A stretch of DNA of 64,000 nt from Chloroflexota bacterium (GTDB lineage: Bacteria > Chloroflexota > Anaerolineae > UBA4142). The notes under the pieces were generated by a model, which was not told the origin of the DNA, did no database searches, and worked only from the letters and a program-made list of their open reading frames with translations. Below are positions 27,235-37,355 of this stretch, piece after piece. Both the position numbers and the translations under genes were made by a program. The stretch spans positions 1-64,000 of the forward strand of contig JACQYF010000021.1 in assembly GCA_016208315.1 (NCBI GenBank). Direction: 5' to 3'. The stretch's first letter is position 1; each line of letters starts with the position of its first letter.

Positions 27235-28098
27235 ATGTTCCCATCCAAATTCGAATACTATGCGCCGGCGTCGGTGAAGGAAGCGGTGGCCCTCTTGTCC
27301 AAGAACAAAGACGCCAAAATTCTTGCGGGCGGACACAGTCTTTTGCCCGCGATGAAGATTCGCCTCGCGAACCCGGCGGTCCTCGTAGACATCGGCAAGA
27401 TCGCCAACCTCAGCGGCGTCAGGGTCGGCGGCGACGGACTGACGATTGGCGCGCTGACCACGCACGCGATGATCGCCGCGTCAAAGGATGTTGCCGCGCA
27501 ATGTGCCGCGCTGGCGGAAGCCGCGGCTATGATCGGCGACTTGCAAGTGCGCAATCGCGGCACCATCGGCGGCTCGCTCTCGCATGCCGATCCCGCGGCG
27601 GACTATCCGGCGGTAATGCTCGCGCTCAGCGCGGAGATGAAAGCGGTCGGGCCGAAAGGCGAGCGCACGATCAAAGCCGACGATTTTTTCCAAAGTCTGT
27701 TGACCATGGCGCTCGGCCCGGAGGAAGTGCTCACGGAGGTCCGCATCGCCGCGCTGCCGCCGCACTCGGGCTGCGCGTACGTTAAATTTCCCAACCCGGC
27801 CTCGCACTATGCGATGGTCGGCGTCTGCGCGATGGTCACGCTCGATAACAAGGGCGCGGTCACCCAGGCGCGCGTCGGCATCACCGGCGCAGGCGACCAT
27901 GCGACACGCGCCACGGCGACCGAAGCCGCGCTGCAAGTCAAGAAACTCGACGACGCGGCGATCGCCATGGCCGCCGAAAAGGCCGCGGACGGCTTGGACT
28001 TGCTGAGCGACATCCACGCCAGCGCCGAATATCGCGCGCACCTCGTGCAAGTGTATGCGGGCCGCGCGATCCGAGCGGCGGCGGCACGCGCCAAGTAG
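27235..28098 (+). CDS. FAD-binding medium subunit of the molybdenum hydroxylase (CoxM type)
   Basis: 287 residues. The FAD_binding_5 signature AGGHSLLPAMKIRLANP (about residues 31-47) and the second signature RNRGTIGGSLSHADPAADYP (about 104-123) hold the flavin. The C-terminal part is the CO_deh_flav_C domain. It accepts electrons from the 2Fe-2S subunit and passes them to a membrane or soluble acceptor. AAAGGAG precedes ATG 27235. The frame is intact, unlike the small and large subunits. Gene order S-L-M rather than the more common M-S-L is notable. Confidence 0.93.
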   Translation: MFPSKFEYYAPASVKEAVALLSKNKDAKILAGGHSLLPAMKIRLANPAVLVDIGKIANLSGVRVGGDGLTIGALTTHAMIAASKDVAAQCAALAEAAAMIGDLQVRNRGTIGGSLSHADPAADYPAVMLALSAEMKAVGPKGERTIKADDFFQSLLTMALGPEEVLTEVRIAALPPHSGCAYVKFPNPASHYAMVGVCAMVTLDNKGAVTQARVGITGAGDHATRATATEAALQVKKLDDAAIAMAAEKAADGLDLLSDIHASAEYRAHLVQVYAGRAIRAAAARAK

Positions 28099-28231
28099 AA
28101 ACGTAATGCGTGAAACGTGAAACGTAATGCGTAAAACGTAATAACTTCATCTCGAGTATCACGCATTACGTTTCACGTTTCACGTTTTACGTTTCACGTT
28201 TCACGTTTTACGTTTCACGTTTCACGTTTTA
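28098..28231. repeat. Word-repeat hairpin (word CGTTTCA)
   Basis: The left half (28098-28142) consists of AAACGTAATGCGT and GAAACGT words; the right half (28163-28231) has CGTTTCA, CGTTTCA, CGTTTTA repeated three times, i.e. a 7-nt word inside a 21-nt unit. It starts at the stop codon of the FAD-subunit gene and ends about 20 nt before the MoxR start. Confidence 0.8.
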
Positions 28232-28251
28232 GTTGAACGGAGGACACACCA

Positions 28252-29136
28252 TTGCATTCCATCGCCCAAGTAGAAACCCTTCTCAAAGAACATGCCTACA
28301 TCGCCGACCGCGGACTGGCGACGACGATCTTTCTCGGCTTGAAACTGGGCAAACCGTTGTTTCTCGAAGGCGAAGCCGGCGTGGGCAAGACCGAGGTCGC
28401 CAAAGTACTGGCCCACATTCTCGACACGCGCCTCATTCGCCTGCAATGCTATGAAGGGCTGGACGTAAACGCCGCGGTCTACGAGTGGAATTACACGCGT
28501 CAGATGCTCCAGATTCGGATGCTCGAAGCGGCGGGCGCGCGACAGGCCGCCGCGCAAAAAGAGATTTTCAGCGCCGAGTTTCTCATCAAACGCCCTTTGC
28601 TCCAGGCAATTGAAGACAACTTGCCCAAAGCGCCCGTATTGTTGATTGACGAAATTGACCGCAGCGATGAAGAGTTCGAAGCGTATTTGCTGGAGCTTTT
28701 ATCCGATTGGCAAATCACGATTCCGGAAATCGGCACGTTGAAGGCAGCACATGTGCCCATCACGATCATCACTTCGAATCGCACCCGCGAAGTTCACGAC
28801 GCGCTCAAGCGGCGCTGTCTCTACTATTGGATTGACTATCCCAGTTTCGACAAAGAATATCGCATCGTCCTCACGAAGGTGCCGGGCGCGCCCGAACGGC
28901 TCGCGGAGCAAGTCGTGAGATTCGTGCAGGAACTGCGCCGCATGGACCTGTACAAACTCCCCGGCGTGGCCGAGACGCTCGACTGGTCCGCCGCGCTGGT
29001 CGCGCTCGACGAAAAGGATCTGAGCGAGGGCACGGTCAACGATACGCTCGGCGCGCTGCTCAAATATCAGGACGACATCGCCAAGGTGCAAGGCAACATT
29101 GCGCGGGAAGTGTTAGAACGCGCGAAACGGAAATGA
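28252..29136 (+). CDS. MoxR-type AAA+ ATPase (CoxD-like)
   Basis: 294 residues starting at TTG 28252, about 10 nt after GGAGG. Walker A is GEAGVGKTE near residue 40, Walker B VLLIDEIDR near 125, and sensor 1 ITSNRTREV near 170. CoxD proteins of carbon monoxide dehydrogenase operons are MoxR ATPases needed to build the copper/sulfur-modified Mo centre; by position this protein is the maturase of the hydroxylase. Its stop overlaps the ATG of the VWA protein by 4 nt (ATGA), so the two are translationally coupled, as with other MoxR/VWA pairs. Confidence 0.92.
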   Translation: MHSIAQVETLLKEHAYIADRGLATTIFLGLKLGKPLFLEGEAGVGKTEVAKVLAHILDTRLIRLQCYEGLDVNAAVYEWNYTRQMLQIRMLEAAGARQAAAQKEIFSAEFLIKRPLLQAIEDNLPKAPVLLIDEIDRSDEEFEAYLLELLSDWQITIPEIGTLKAAHVPITIITSNRTREVHDALKRRCLYYWIDYPSFDKEYRIVLTKVPGAPERLAEQVVRFVQELRRMDLYKLPGVAETLDWSAALVALDEKDLSEGTVNDTLGALLKYQDDIAKVQGNIAREVLERAKRK

Positions 29137-30359
29137 AAGAATCTTTCCTGCTAAAAAACCTCATCCTCTTCAGCCGCCTCCTCCGTTCGGTCGGTCTCGA
29201 CGTGGGGCCGGCCCAAGTGATTGACCTCGCGGCGGCGTTGGAACACGTGGACATTGGCAGCCGCGATGATTTTTACCACGCGGCCCGCGCGCTCTTCGTC
29301 CACCGCCGCGCCGATCTCGCGCTTTTCGATCACGCGTTTCGACTCTTTTGGCAAGCGCGCACGGCCAAGCCGATTGAAATGCCGTCCGAGCCGCATCCTG
29401 CGCTCCAACCCAAAGCGCTCCGTATCCCCAACGCGTCCTTTCGGGAGATCTCCCTGGATGACGAAGCCGTCCGGCACGCGCGTCAAACCGACCGCGTAAT
29501 GTTGGAGCTGCAGCAAACCTACAGCGCCATAGAAGTCTTGCGCCGGAAAAATTTCGAAGCGTTCACTTGGGAAGAAGTCCAACAAGCAAAAACGCTGATG
29601 GCAGAGATGACGTGGCGCATCGGCGAGCGGCCCACGCGGCGCAAAACGCGCGTCCCGCGCGGCGCCCAGCTCGACATGCGCCGCGTCATCCGGCGAAACC
29701 TAAAGTACGGCGGCGAGTTGCTCGACCTGGCGTGGAAAGATACCAAGCTCAAGCCGCGCACCCTCGTCGTGCTGTGCGACATCAGCGGCTCGATGGAGCG
29801 TTACTCGCGAATGCTCTTGCATTTCATCCACACGCTGTCGAACGGCATGGAACAGGTCGAGTCGTTTTTATTCGGCACGCGGCTGACGCGCATCACGCGC
29901 CAGCTTCGGCGCAGGGATATTGACGAGTCTGTCGCTCAAGTCGTCAAGACGGTCGAAGACTGGGGCGGCGGCACCCGGATCGGCGAGACGCTCAAGGCGT
30001 TCAATTATCGCTGGGCGCGGCGCGGCGCGGCGCGCGGCGCGGTCGTCCTCATCATCAGCGACGGCTGGGACCGCGGCGATGTGGAAATGCTGCGCGCCGA
30101 AATCGCGCGCTTGCAGCGCAGTTGTTTCCGCCTCATTTGGCTCAACCCGCTCCTCGCCTCGCCCGACTACCAACCGCTCACGCGCGGCCTGCAAGCCGCG
30201 CTGCCCTTCGTGGACGATTTTCTGCCCGTCCACAATTTGGAGAGTCTCGAAGCGTTAGGGCGCACGCTATCGCGCTTGACGAGCGCCCGTCCGGCGCGAA
30301 GGCAGAATTTGACATTCCGCTCTGTTTATGCTATAAACGCTCCAACAACCGAATACTAG
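29133..30359 (+). CDS. VWA-domain maturation protein (CoxE-like)
   Basis: 408 residues. The N-terminal half (LLKNLILFSRLLRSVGLDVG onward) is typical of CoxE/YehP-like proteins. The C-terminal VWA domain has the metal-site motif DISGSMERYSRM near residue 217 and a later SDGWDRGD. Such proteins act as adaptors for the MoxR ATPase during enzyme maturation. It ends the Mo operon. The promoter of the SAM riboswitch (30309-30337) lies inside its last codons, so the Met genes start a new unit. Confidence 0.92.
   Translation: MKESFLLKNLILFSRLLRSVGLDVGPAQVIDLAAALEHVDIGSRDDFYHAARALFVHRRADLALFDHAFRLFWQARTAKPIEMPSEPHPALQPKALRIPNASFREISLDDEAVRHARQTDRVMLELQQTYSAIEVLRRKNFEAFTWEEVQQAKTLMAEMTWRIGERPTRRKTRVPRGAQLDMRRVIRRNLKYGGELLDLAWKDTKLKPRTLVVLCDISGSMERYSRMLLHFIHTLSNGMEQVESFLFGTRLTRITRQLRRRDIDESVAQVVKTVEDWGGGTRIGETLKAFNYRWARRGAARGAVVLIISDGWDRGDVEMLRAEIARLQRSCFRLIWLNPLLASPDYQPLTRGLQAALPFVDDFLPVHNLESLEALGRTLSRLTSARPARRQNLTFRSVYAINAPTTEY
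30309..30337 (+). promoter_or_regulatory. Promoter of the SAM-I riboswitch and met genes
   Basis: TTGACA (30309-30314), 17-nt spacer, TATAAA (30332-30337): nearly ideal sigma70. It lies within the 3' end of the VWA gene. Confidence 0.8.
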
Positions 30360-30369
30360 ATTTTCGATA

Positions 30370-32016
<1,647 letters not shown>

Positions 32017-32022
32017 ATCACG

Positions 32023-32056
32023 AGACCCGAAGGGTTTTTAGAAACCCTTCGGGTCT
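32023..32056 (+). terminator. Perfect 15-bp hairpin between metY and metX
   Basis: AGACCCGAAGGGTTT at 32023-32037 pairs with 32042-32056 over a TTAG loop. No T-run follows, so it more likely tunes downstream expression or stabilises the mRNA than ends the operon. Confidence 0.6.
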
Positions 32057-32068
32057 AAGGCAAACTCT

Positions 32069-33301
32069 ATGGACAACAACTCTGCCGGCATCGTCGAACG
32101 GCAATATTTCACCTTCGCTCAAGATCAACCTATGCCCCTGGATAGCGGTGAAACGCTCGGGCCGATCACGCTGGCCTATGAAACCTACGGCGCGCTGAAC
32201 CAAGACCGCAGCAACGCGATCCTGATCTTGCACGCGCTCTCCGGCGACGCGCACGCGGCGGGCTATCATCTCGCCAATGGCGCAGCGCCCGGCTGGTGGG
32301 ATGATTGCATCGGCCCGGGCAAAGCGTTTGACACCACCAAGTATTTCGTGATCTGCTCCAACATCATCGGCGGCTGCCAGGGCTCGACCGGTCCCAGTTC
32401 GATCAATCCGCAAACCGGCAAACCCTATGGTCTCAGCTTTCCCGTCGTGACCATCGGCGATATGGTGCGCGCGCAGACGCATCTCATAGACCATCTCGGT
32501 ATTGACAAGCTGCTGGCGCTGGCGGGCGGCAGCATGGGCGGCATGCAAGTTCTGGAATGGGCCGCGAATTATCCCGACCGCGTGCGCGCGGCCCTGCCCT
32601 TGGCGACTACCGCGCGGCATTCGCCGATGCTCATCGCGTTTAGCGAGGTGGGCCGTCAAGCCATTTACGCCGACCCCAACTGGAACGGCGGCGATTATTA
32701 CGATGGCGCGCGCCCGAACTCGGGCCTGGCGCTTGCGCGCATGATCGGCCACATCACATACTTGAGCGACATGTCCATGCACCACAAGTTCGGGCGGCGC
32801 TTGGGCGAGCGCGAACACTTTGGCTACGACTTTGACACCGACTTTGCGGTGGAGGGCTATCTGCGCTACAAAGGCAGCCGCTTTACGGAACGTTTTGATG
32901 CGAACAGCTACCTCTACATCACCAAAGCCATGGACTATTTCGATTTGAGCAACGGCTACCACAACCTAGCCGCCGCATTCGCCAAAGGCGCGCCGGTCGT
33001 CTACCTTGTCGTGTCCTTCACCTCCGATTGGCTTTACCCCACGTACCATTCGAAAGAACTGGTGAGCGCGCTGACAGCCGTGGGCGCGGACGTGAGTTAC
33101 TGCAATCTGCAATCCACGTGGGGGCACGACGCGTTCCTGCTCGAAGTCGAGACGATGACGAGCTTGATTTCCAATTTTCTCGACCGCATCGTAACCGAAC
33201 ACAAAATCCCATTGCCGGACCGGCCGGCGTTCGAGAGCATACCGAGCATGAATCGCGAGACGACTTTGAAAATTCCGACCTCGAGCGTTTTGGACTCGTA
33301 A
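32069..33301 (+). CDS. metX: Homoserine O-acetyltransferase
   Basis: 410 residues, alpha/beta hydrolase fold. The nucleophile elbow is GGSMGGMQ with Ser near residue 154, the acid is in SFTSDWLYPT (Asp near 320), and the catalytic His is in WGHDAFLLE near 352. NIIGGCQGSTGPSSINPQTG is the diagnostic MetX segment. It acetylates homoserine from acetyl-CoA. Some members are succinyltransferases; the substrate cannot be settled from the motifs I can check, though pairing with metY favours acetyl. Its stop overlaps the metW start by one base (TAATG). Confidence 0.94.
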   Translation: MDNNSAGIVERQYFTFAQDQPMPLDSGETLGPITLAYETYGALNQDRSNAILILHALSGDAHAAGYHLANGAAPGWWDDCIGPGKAFDTTKYFVICSNIIGGCQGSTGPSSINPQTGKPYGLSFPVVTIGDMVRAQTHLIDHLGIDKLLALAGGSMGGMQVLEWAANYPDRVRAALPLATTARHSPMLIAFSEVGRQAIYADPNWNGGDYYDGARPNSGLALARMIGHITYLSDMSMHHKFGRRLGEREHFGYDFDTDFAVEGYLRYKGSRFTERFDANSYLYITKAMDYFDLSNGYHNLAAAFAKGAPVVYLVVSFTSDWLYPTYHSKELVSALTAVGADVSYCNLQSTWGHDAFLLEVETMTSLISNFLDRIVTEHKIPLPDRPAFESIPSMNRETTLKIPTSSVLDS

Positions 33302-33912
33302 TGGCTGCGAACGGAACTAATGAAACGCCCCTGCGCGCCGACCTGCTCACCATCGCGGAATTCATCCAGCCCGGCGAACGTGTGCTCGATCTCGGCTGCG
33401 GCGACGGCGCCCTTTTACGCCATCTGCTCGACACGCGCCAAATCCTGGGCCGCGGTGTCGAGTTATCCGAAGCGGGCGTATTGGCGTGCGTGCGGAAAGG
33501 GATCAGCGTGCGGCAAGGGGATTTGCACGAGGGCTTGGGCGACTATCCCGATCGTTCCTTCGATACGGTCATTCTGAGCTATACGATTCCCTATCTGAAC
33601 GATCCGGCGTTCATCATCAAAGAAATGCTGCGCGTCGGCGTGCGCGCCATAGTGAGTTTTCCCAACTGGGGCCATTGGCGCTGCCGATTAAGTTTGCTGC
33701 TGACCGGCCGGATCCCCGAAGCGCCCGGCCTGGCGCAGCCGTGGGACGCGGCGCCGCGCGCCCGGCCGCTGACCGTGCAGGATTTCGTCGTGTTTTGCGC
33801 CCAACACCACATTCGAATCTACAATCAAGTCTACTTGCAGGGGCCGCGCCGCGTGCCGATGCGCTTTGACAAGAATCTGCGTGCGACCACCGCGATTTTT
33901 GAGTTGATCTGA
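33301..33912 (+). CDS. metW: MetW, methyltransferase-fold partner of MetX
   Basis: 203 residues. The SAM-binding motif I is VLDLGCGDGALL near residue 28, and SYTIPYLNDP with EMLRVGVRAIVSFPNWGHW is characteristic of MetW. MetW is found fused to or next to metX and is needed for full homoserine acetyltransferase activity in several bacteria. It is translated from an ATG overlapping the metX stop, so the two are made in linked amounts. Confidence 0.92.
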   Translation: MAANGTNETPLRADLLTIAEFIQPGERVLDLGCGDGALLRHLLDTRQILGRGVELSEAGVLACVRKGISVRQGDLHEGLGDYPDRSFDTVILSYTIPYLNDPAFIIKEMLRVGVRAIVSFPNWGHWRCRLSLLLTGRIPEAPGLAQPWDAAPRARPLTVQDFVVFCAQHHIRIYNQVYLQGPRRVPMRFDKNLRATTAIFELI

Positions 33913-34005
33913 GAACGTGATGCAGTTGCGCTCTTTCCGTTATATAGTAGAGAATACAAACATCTGCAAGGACGCAAATTCGAAAATCGTCCAGGGAGTT
34001 GAACC

Positions 34006-35178
34006 ATGGCGCTCTTGTCCCGATCCGAACTCGATACCCTCGCGCAGACCGAGGGGAAGTGGTGCATTTCGATCTTTATGCCGACTCACCGCGCGGGGCA
34101 GGATACGCAACAAGACCCCATTCGTCTCAGGTCCCTGTTCAAGCAAGCGGAAACGCGCCTGCTGGAGGAAGGTCTGCGCGGCCCGCAGGCAAACGATCTA
34201 CTGAAACCCGCGCAAGAGCTTTTGGACCGCCACGATTTCTGGCAGTCGCAAAGCGATGGCCTGGCCGTCTTTGTTTCGCCGCAGCTCAATCGCTTTTATC
34301 GCCTGCCATTCCCATTTGCCGAAAGCGTGATGGTCAACACGCGTTTCTACCTCAAGCCCCTGATCCCACTCCTCAGCGGTGACGGGCGGTTTTTCGTTTT
34401 GGCGCTCAGCCAGAACCAAGTGCGGCTGTTGGAGGGCACGCGTTACAGCGTGGACGAAATCTATCTAGATGGACTGCCGAATCTGCCCAAGAACCTCGCC
34501 GATGCGCTCAAGTACGATCAGTTCGATCGCGCTGCCCAATCGCACACCTTCTCCGGCGAAGGGGGCGCCAAGTTCGGCCGCACCGCGATTTTCCACGGGC
34601 AGGGCAGCAACCAGGAAGACCCCAAAACGAACGTGCGGATATTTTTCCAGCAGGTCAACGAGGGCCTGCGCGCGATCCTCGCGCACCAACACGCGCCGCT
34701 TATTCTGGCGGGCGTCGAGTTCTTGCACCCCCTCTACCGAGAAGTGAACATCTATCCGCACCTTGTCGAAAAAGGCATCTTCGGCAATCCGGAGATCCTC
34801 AAAGCCGACGAACTGCACGCGCGCGCGTTGGCGATTTTGCAGCCGCTGTTCGAAGAACCGCAGAAGCACGCGGTCGAGACGTACAGACAATTAGCCGGCG
34901 AAAAGAGCGACCGCGCCTCCAACGATCTCAAGCAGATCGTCCCCGCGGCCATTTACGGGCGGGTCGGTACGTTGTTCGTCGCCAAGGACGCGCAGCTCTG
35001 GGGCAAATTCGACCCGGCGAGCGATCTGCTCCATGTCCACACACAGCGCGAGCGCGGCGACGAAGACCTCCTCGACCTGGCCGCGACGCAAACGCTCCGC
35101 AACCACGGCGACGTGTATGCTTTCGAGGCGAGCCAAATGCCGGACCGCTCACCCGCGGATGCGGTGTTTCGATACTAG
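34006..35178 (+). CDS. baeRF-family protein (bacterial relative of archaeo-eukaryotic release factor)
   Basis: 390 residues. LSRSELDTLAQTEGKWCISIFMPTHRAG at the N-terminus and the end segment with HVHTQRERGDEDLLDLAATQT and TLRNHGDVYAF match the uncharacterised baeRF proteins, which share the middle-domain fold of eRF1/Pelota. A ribosome-related function is proposed for the group but not shown; no GGQ hydrolysis motif is visible. GGGAG precedes the ATG by about 9 nt. It is monocistronic, after the met operon and facing the Rhs fragment, whose stop codon overlaps its own. Confidence 0.7.
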   Translation: MALLSRSELDTLAQTEGKWCISIFMPTHRAGQDTQQDPIRLRSLFKQAETRLLEEGLRGPQANDLLKPAQELLDRHDFWQSQSDGLAVFVSPQLNRFYRLPFPFAESVMVNTRFYLKPLIPLLSGDGRFFVLALSQNQVRLLEGTRYSVDEIYLDGLPNLPKNLADALKYDQFDRAAQSHTFSGEGGAKFGRTAIFHGQGSNQEDPKTNVRIFFQQVNEGLRAILAHQHAPLILAGVEFLHPLYREVNIYPHLVEKGIFGNPEILKADELHARALAILQPLFEEPQKHAVETYRQLAGEKSDRASNDLKQIVPAAIYGRVGTLFVAKDAQLWGKFDPASDLLHVHTQRERGDEDLLDLAATQTLRNHGDVYAFEASQMPDRSPADAVFRY

Positions 35179-35435
35179 AAAATAGTATCCGTCGGGGCGA
35201 CCGGGTCGGATACGCCTCCGCCGTCCGTGCTGAAGAACGGGTCTGGCGGTGGTGGCGGCCAGTCCATGCCCCCACCACCCGCATCGCCGATTTCCGCGTA
35301 CCCCGTGGGGTCGTTGTACCGCAGCGGGTTGTTGCGCGCATAGCTGTAACGGTTCAGCGATTGCGGGTTGTACAGGTTCGGGATGAGCGGGTCGGGTTGG
35401 ATGAAGCGTCCAATCTTGACATCGTAGTCGCGTGA
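35175..35435 (-). pseudogene. Displaced Rhs core-end fragment
   Basis: On the minus strand this encodes about 86 residues: RDYDVKIGRFIQPDPLIPNL, YNPQSLNRYSYARNNPLRYN and a tail with GGGGMDWPPPPPDPFFS and DPVAPTDTIF. The intact Rhs gene has almost the same stretch at about 37007-37253. There is no start codon; upstream the frame runs into the inverted repeat at 35446. The stop CTA at 35175-35177 overlaps the baeRF stop. It looks like an orphan tip left from exchange of Rhs C-terminal modules. Confidence 0.8.
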
Positions 35436-35445
35436 CCCATATTAC

Positions 35446-35509
35446 AACGGACAAGAACGAATTCAACGGACACCGCTGCGGGCGTCCGTTGAATTCGCTC
35501 TTGTCCGTT
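35446..35509. repeat. Long inverted repeat (word ACGGAC)
   Basis: The 26-nt arm at 35446-35471 pairs with 35484-35509 with one mismatch around a 12-nt loop. Each arm begins and ends with ACGGAC and contains GAATTC. It sits at the broken end of the Rhs fragment and resembles the word-repeat hairpins of the Mo/Met region. Confidence 0.8.
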
Positions 35510-35626
35510 CTACTCATCCGTCGTCACGCTGATCGAACCCCGCCGAAGTGCAAGCAATGGGGTTGGCCTTGCGCTAACTGTCGGTCTTCGCATGCGAGAT
35601 TTAGATCTCACGAGATGGCCACCGCG
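35510..35626. other. Short region between inverted repeat and TPR gene
   Basis: No gene, hairpin or promoter of note. The composition is close to the AT-richer TPR gene beside it. Confidence 0.4.
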
Positions 35627-36337
35627 TCAGCGGAACGCTGGTTTGGGAAAACCATGCTTGACCTCCCAACGTGCCAAGTAGTACTCGTGCTCTAAATAGC
35701 CCTGGCGACTTGCAGCGCATCGTGATATGCTGTTCTGGAATGATGACCAATCACCCTTGCGTAAGGCTTGCAACGCAACGTAGAATTCGGCTTGACATTG
35801 CCGTCGCTCCACTAAGGTCGTGAGCTTTGTATCGCCGACATCCCGCGCCAATTCATCAAGATTTGTTCGCCCTAGGACGAACGAGCCAAGTGGCCCTGGC
35901 CACTCAACAACTTTTCGACGCGTGTGTTTTCGAAGCAGGTGCAAGGCTTCTTGGCGGAGTCCACTGTCATCAAGTCGCTCCGCTGTGTAGAGAAGCAATA
36001 AGGACGGTTCTATCCCGCCGGCAGCATCGGTATATGGGGTGCTCAGAGCTTCTCGCCAGACATGAATAGCCTCGAATGGTTGATTTAGGTTCCAGTAGCA
36101 CACTCCTTGGAAGATGTAAACTCCAGAATCTAGAAATTTCGAATCAGTGATCGCCAATTCCAATTTGAAGTCGGCAAGAGCTGACGTGTAATTGTCCATA
36201 TTGAGGTGCGCTATTCCTCGGTTGCGAAGATTAAATGGACGTCCATCTTCTTGGTAGAATCGGCTGTACACCTCAACGGCCAATTCGTACTGGCCGCTCT
36301 CTATGAGTTGCCATGCATCTGTAGTTTGGCTTTGCAT
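35627..36337 (-). CDS. TPR-repeat protein, possible immunity protein of the Rhs module
   Basis: 236 residues from ATG 36337, with GAGAGG about 10 nt upstream; a GTG at 36394 would overlap the Rhs gene by 26 nt. TPR-like helices are seen in AWQLIESGQYELAVEVYSRF (about residues 8-27), FNLRNRGIAHLNMDNYTSAL, and GVYIFQGVCYWNLNQPFEAI, followed by a less regular helical half. No signal peptide. It starts just after the variable C-terminal tip of the Rhs gene, the usual place of an immunity gene, and is AT-richer than its surroundings. The immunity role is inference. Confidence 0.65.
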   Translation of the reverse strand: MQSQTTDAWQLIESGQYELAVEVYSRFYQEDGRPFNLRNRGIAHLNMDNYTSALADFKLELAITDSKFLDSGVYIFQGVCYWNLNQPFEAIHVWREALSTPYTDAAGGIEPSLLLLYTAERLDDSGLRQEALHLLRKHTRRKVVEWPGPLGSFVLGRTNLDELARDVGDTKLTTLVERRQCQAEFYVALQALRKGDWSSFQNSISRCAASRQGYLEHEYYLARWEVKHGFPKPAFR

Positions 36338-36368
36338 ATTTTCAATCGCCTCTCTTATGGGCCATTTT

Positions 36369-37355
36369 TCAGCGGAGCGGTTGGTAGAAGCCACCCTCGA
36401 TTAGATTCCCTGTTGTTGGATCGTAAGGGAGGGGAACGGTATCCTGGGGAAGCTTACCACTTCTCAGTTCGCTAAAGAACCGACGGGCACCACTCGCTGT
36501 GTTTGGTTTGAAGTCGCCAAAATCGAAGCTACTCGGCCATTTGGAGTTGGGATATTGAGATGGGTGCATTCCACCTGTCACGGTTGCATCCGGTCCCTGT
36601 CCACCTCTCCGGGAAAAACCGAACTCTGTTTTAGGGTATGCCTCCTGAAGTTGCGATGGAAGACCAGTGCCAGTGCCGCCATTTCGTTCATCATAATGAA
36701 CCTGATTCCCGAGCTGCGCTGCAGGAGAATTTCCTCTGCCTCCTGCCGGTGGCTTGGGCGGTACCCCACCGCCACCAGGCGGGAGAGCGCCGCCTGTACA
36801 ACCAGCCTCCATTCCGCCCTCAATACAGGGCGGACCGCCAGGTTCATTCTGCACACTACCGTCGGTATCGGAGAATTGTCCGCCCGTTGCTACCACGAAT
36901 ATGACTTGGATAGATGGATCTATCCCGGCTGTGCCTGATGCGGTAGCGATAATGGTCTCACTCGGTTGTTGGCTCTCCCCCGTGCTCGCGGCGGGCGGGG
37001 CAGTATCCGTCGGCGCGACCGGGTCGGATACGCCTCCGCTGTCCGTGCTGAAGGACGGGTCTGGCGGGGGCGGCGGCCAGTCCATGCCCCCACCACCCGT
37101 GTCACCGATTTCGGCATAGCCCGTCGGGTCGGTGTAGCGCAACGGGTTATTGCGCGCGTAGCTGTAGCGATTCAGCGATTGCGGGTTGTAAAGGTTCGGG
37201 ATGATATTGTCTGGCTGGACAAAGCGCCCAATTTTCGCATCGTAATCCCGTGCCCCATAATACAACAATCCATCCGCCGTTTCAAGCCGTTGACCTGTGA
37301 ACGCGTAATCCGTCTTGACATCACCCGTGCTGGCGCGGATTTGGCCGAACGGCAA
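36369..37355 (-). CDS. Rhs gene, C-terminal piece (core end and variable tip)
   Basis: Contains FTGQRLETADGLLYYGARDY, the core end RNNPLRYTDPTGYAEIGD and a Pro/Gly-rich linker, then a tip of about 110 residues including GPDATVTGGMHPSQYPNSKW, DFGDFKPNTASGARRFF and PLPYDPTTGNLIEG. The tip resembles polymorphic-toxin C-terminal domains, but I cannot name the fold or activity. The true reading enters from the previous frame near 37380. Confidence 0.7.
   Translation of the reverse strand: MPFGQIRASTGDVKTDYAFTGQRLETADGLLYYGARDYDAKIGRFVQPDNIIPNLYNPQSLNRYSYARNNPLRYTDPTGYAEIGDTGGGGMDWPPPPPDPSFSTDSGGVSDPVAPTDTAPPAASTGESQQPSETIIATASGTAGIDPSIQVIFVVATGGQFSDTDGSVQNEPGGPPCIEGGMEAGCTGGALPPGGGGVPPKPPAGGRGNSPAAQLGNQVHYDERNGGTGTGLPSQLQEAYPKTEFGFSRRGGQGPDATVTGGMHPSQYPNSKWPSSFDFGDFKPNTASGARRFFSELRSGKLPQDTVPLPYDPTTGNLIEGGFYQPLR

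Noticed and set aside
24788-30359. Aerobic carbon monoxide dehydrogenase
   Set aside because: The active-site loop is AYRGAGR and lacks the Cys of form I enzymes, so CO oxidation is not supported.
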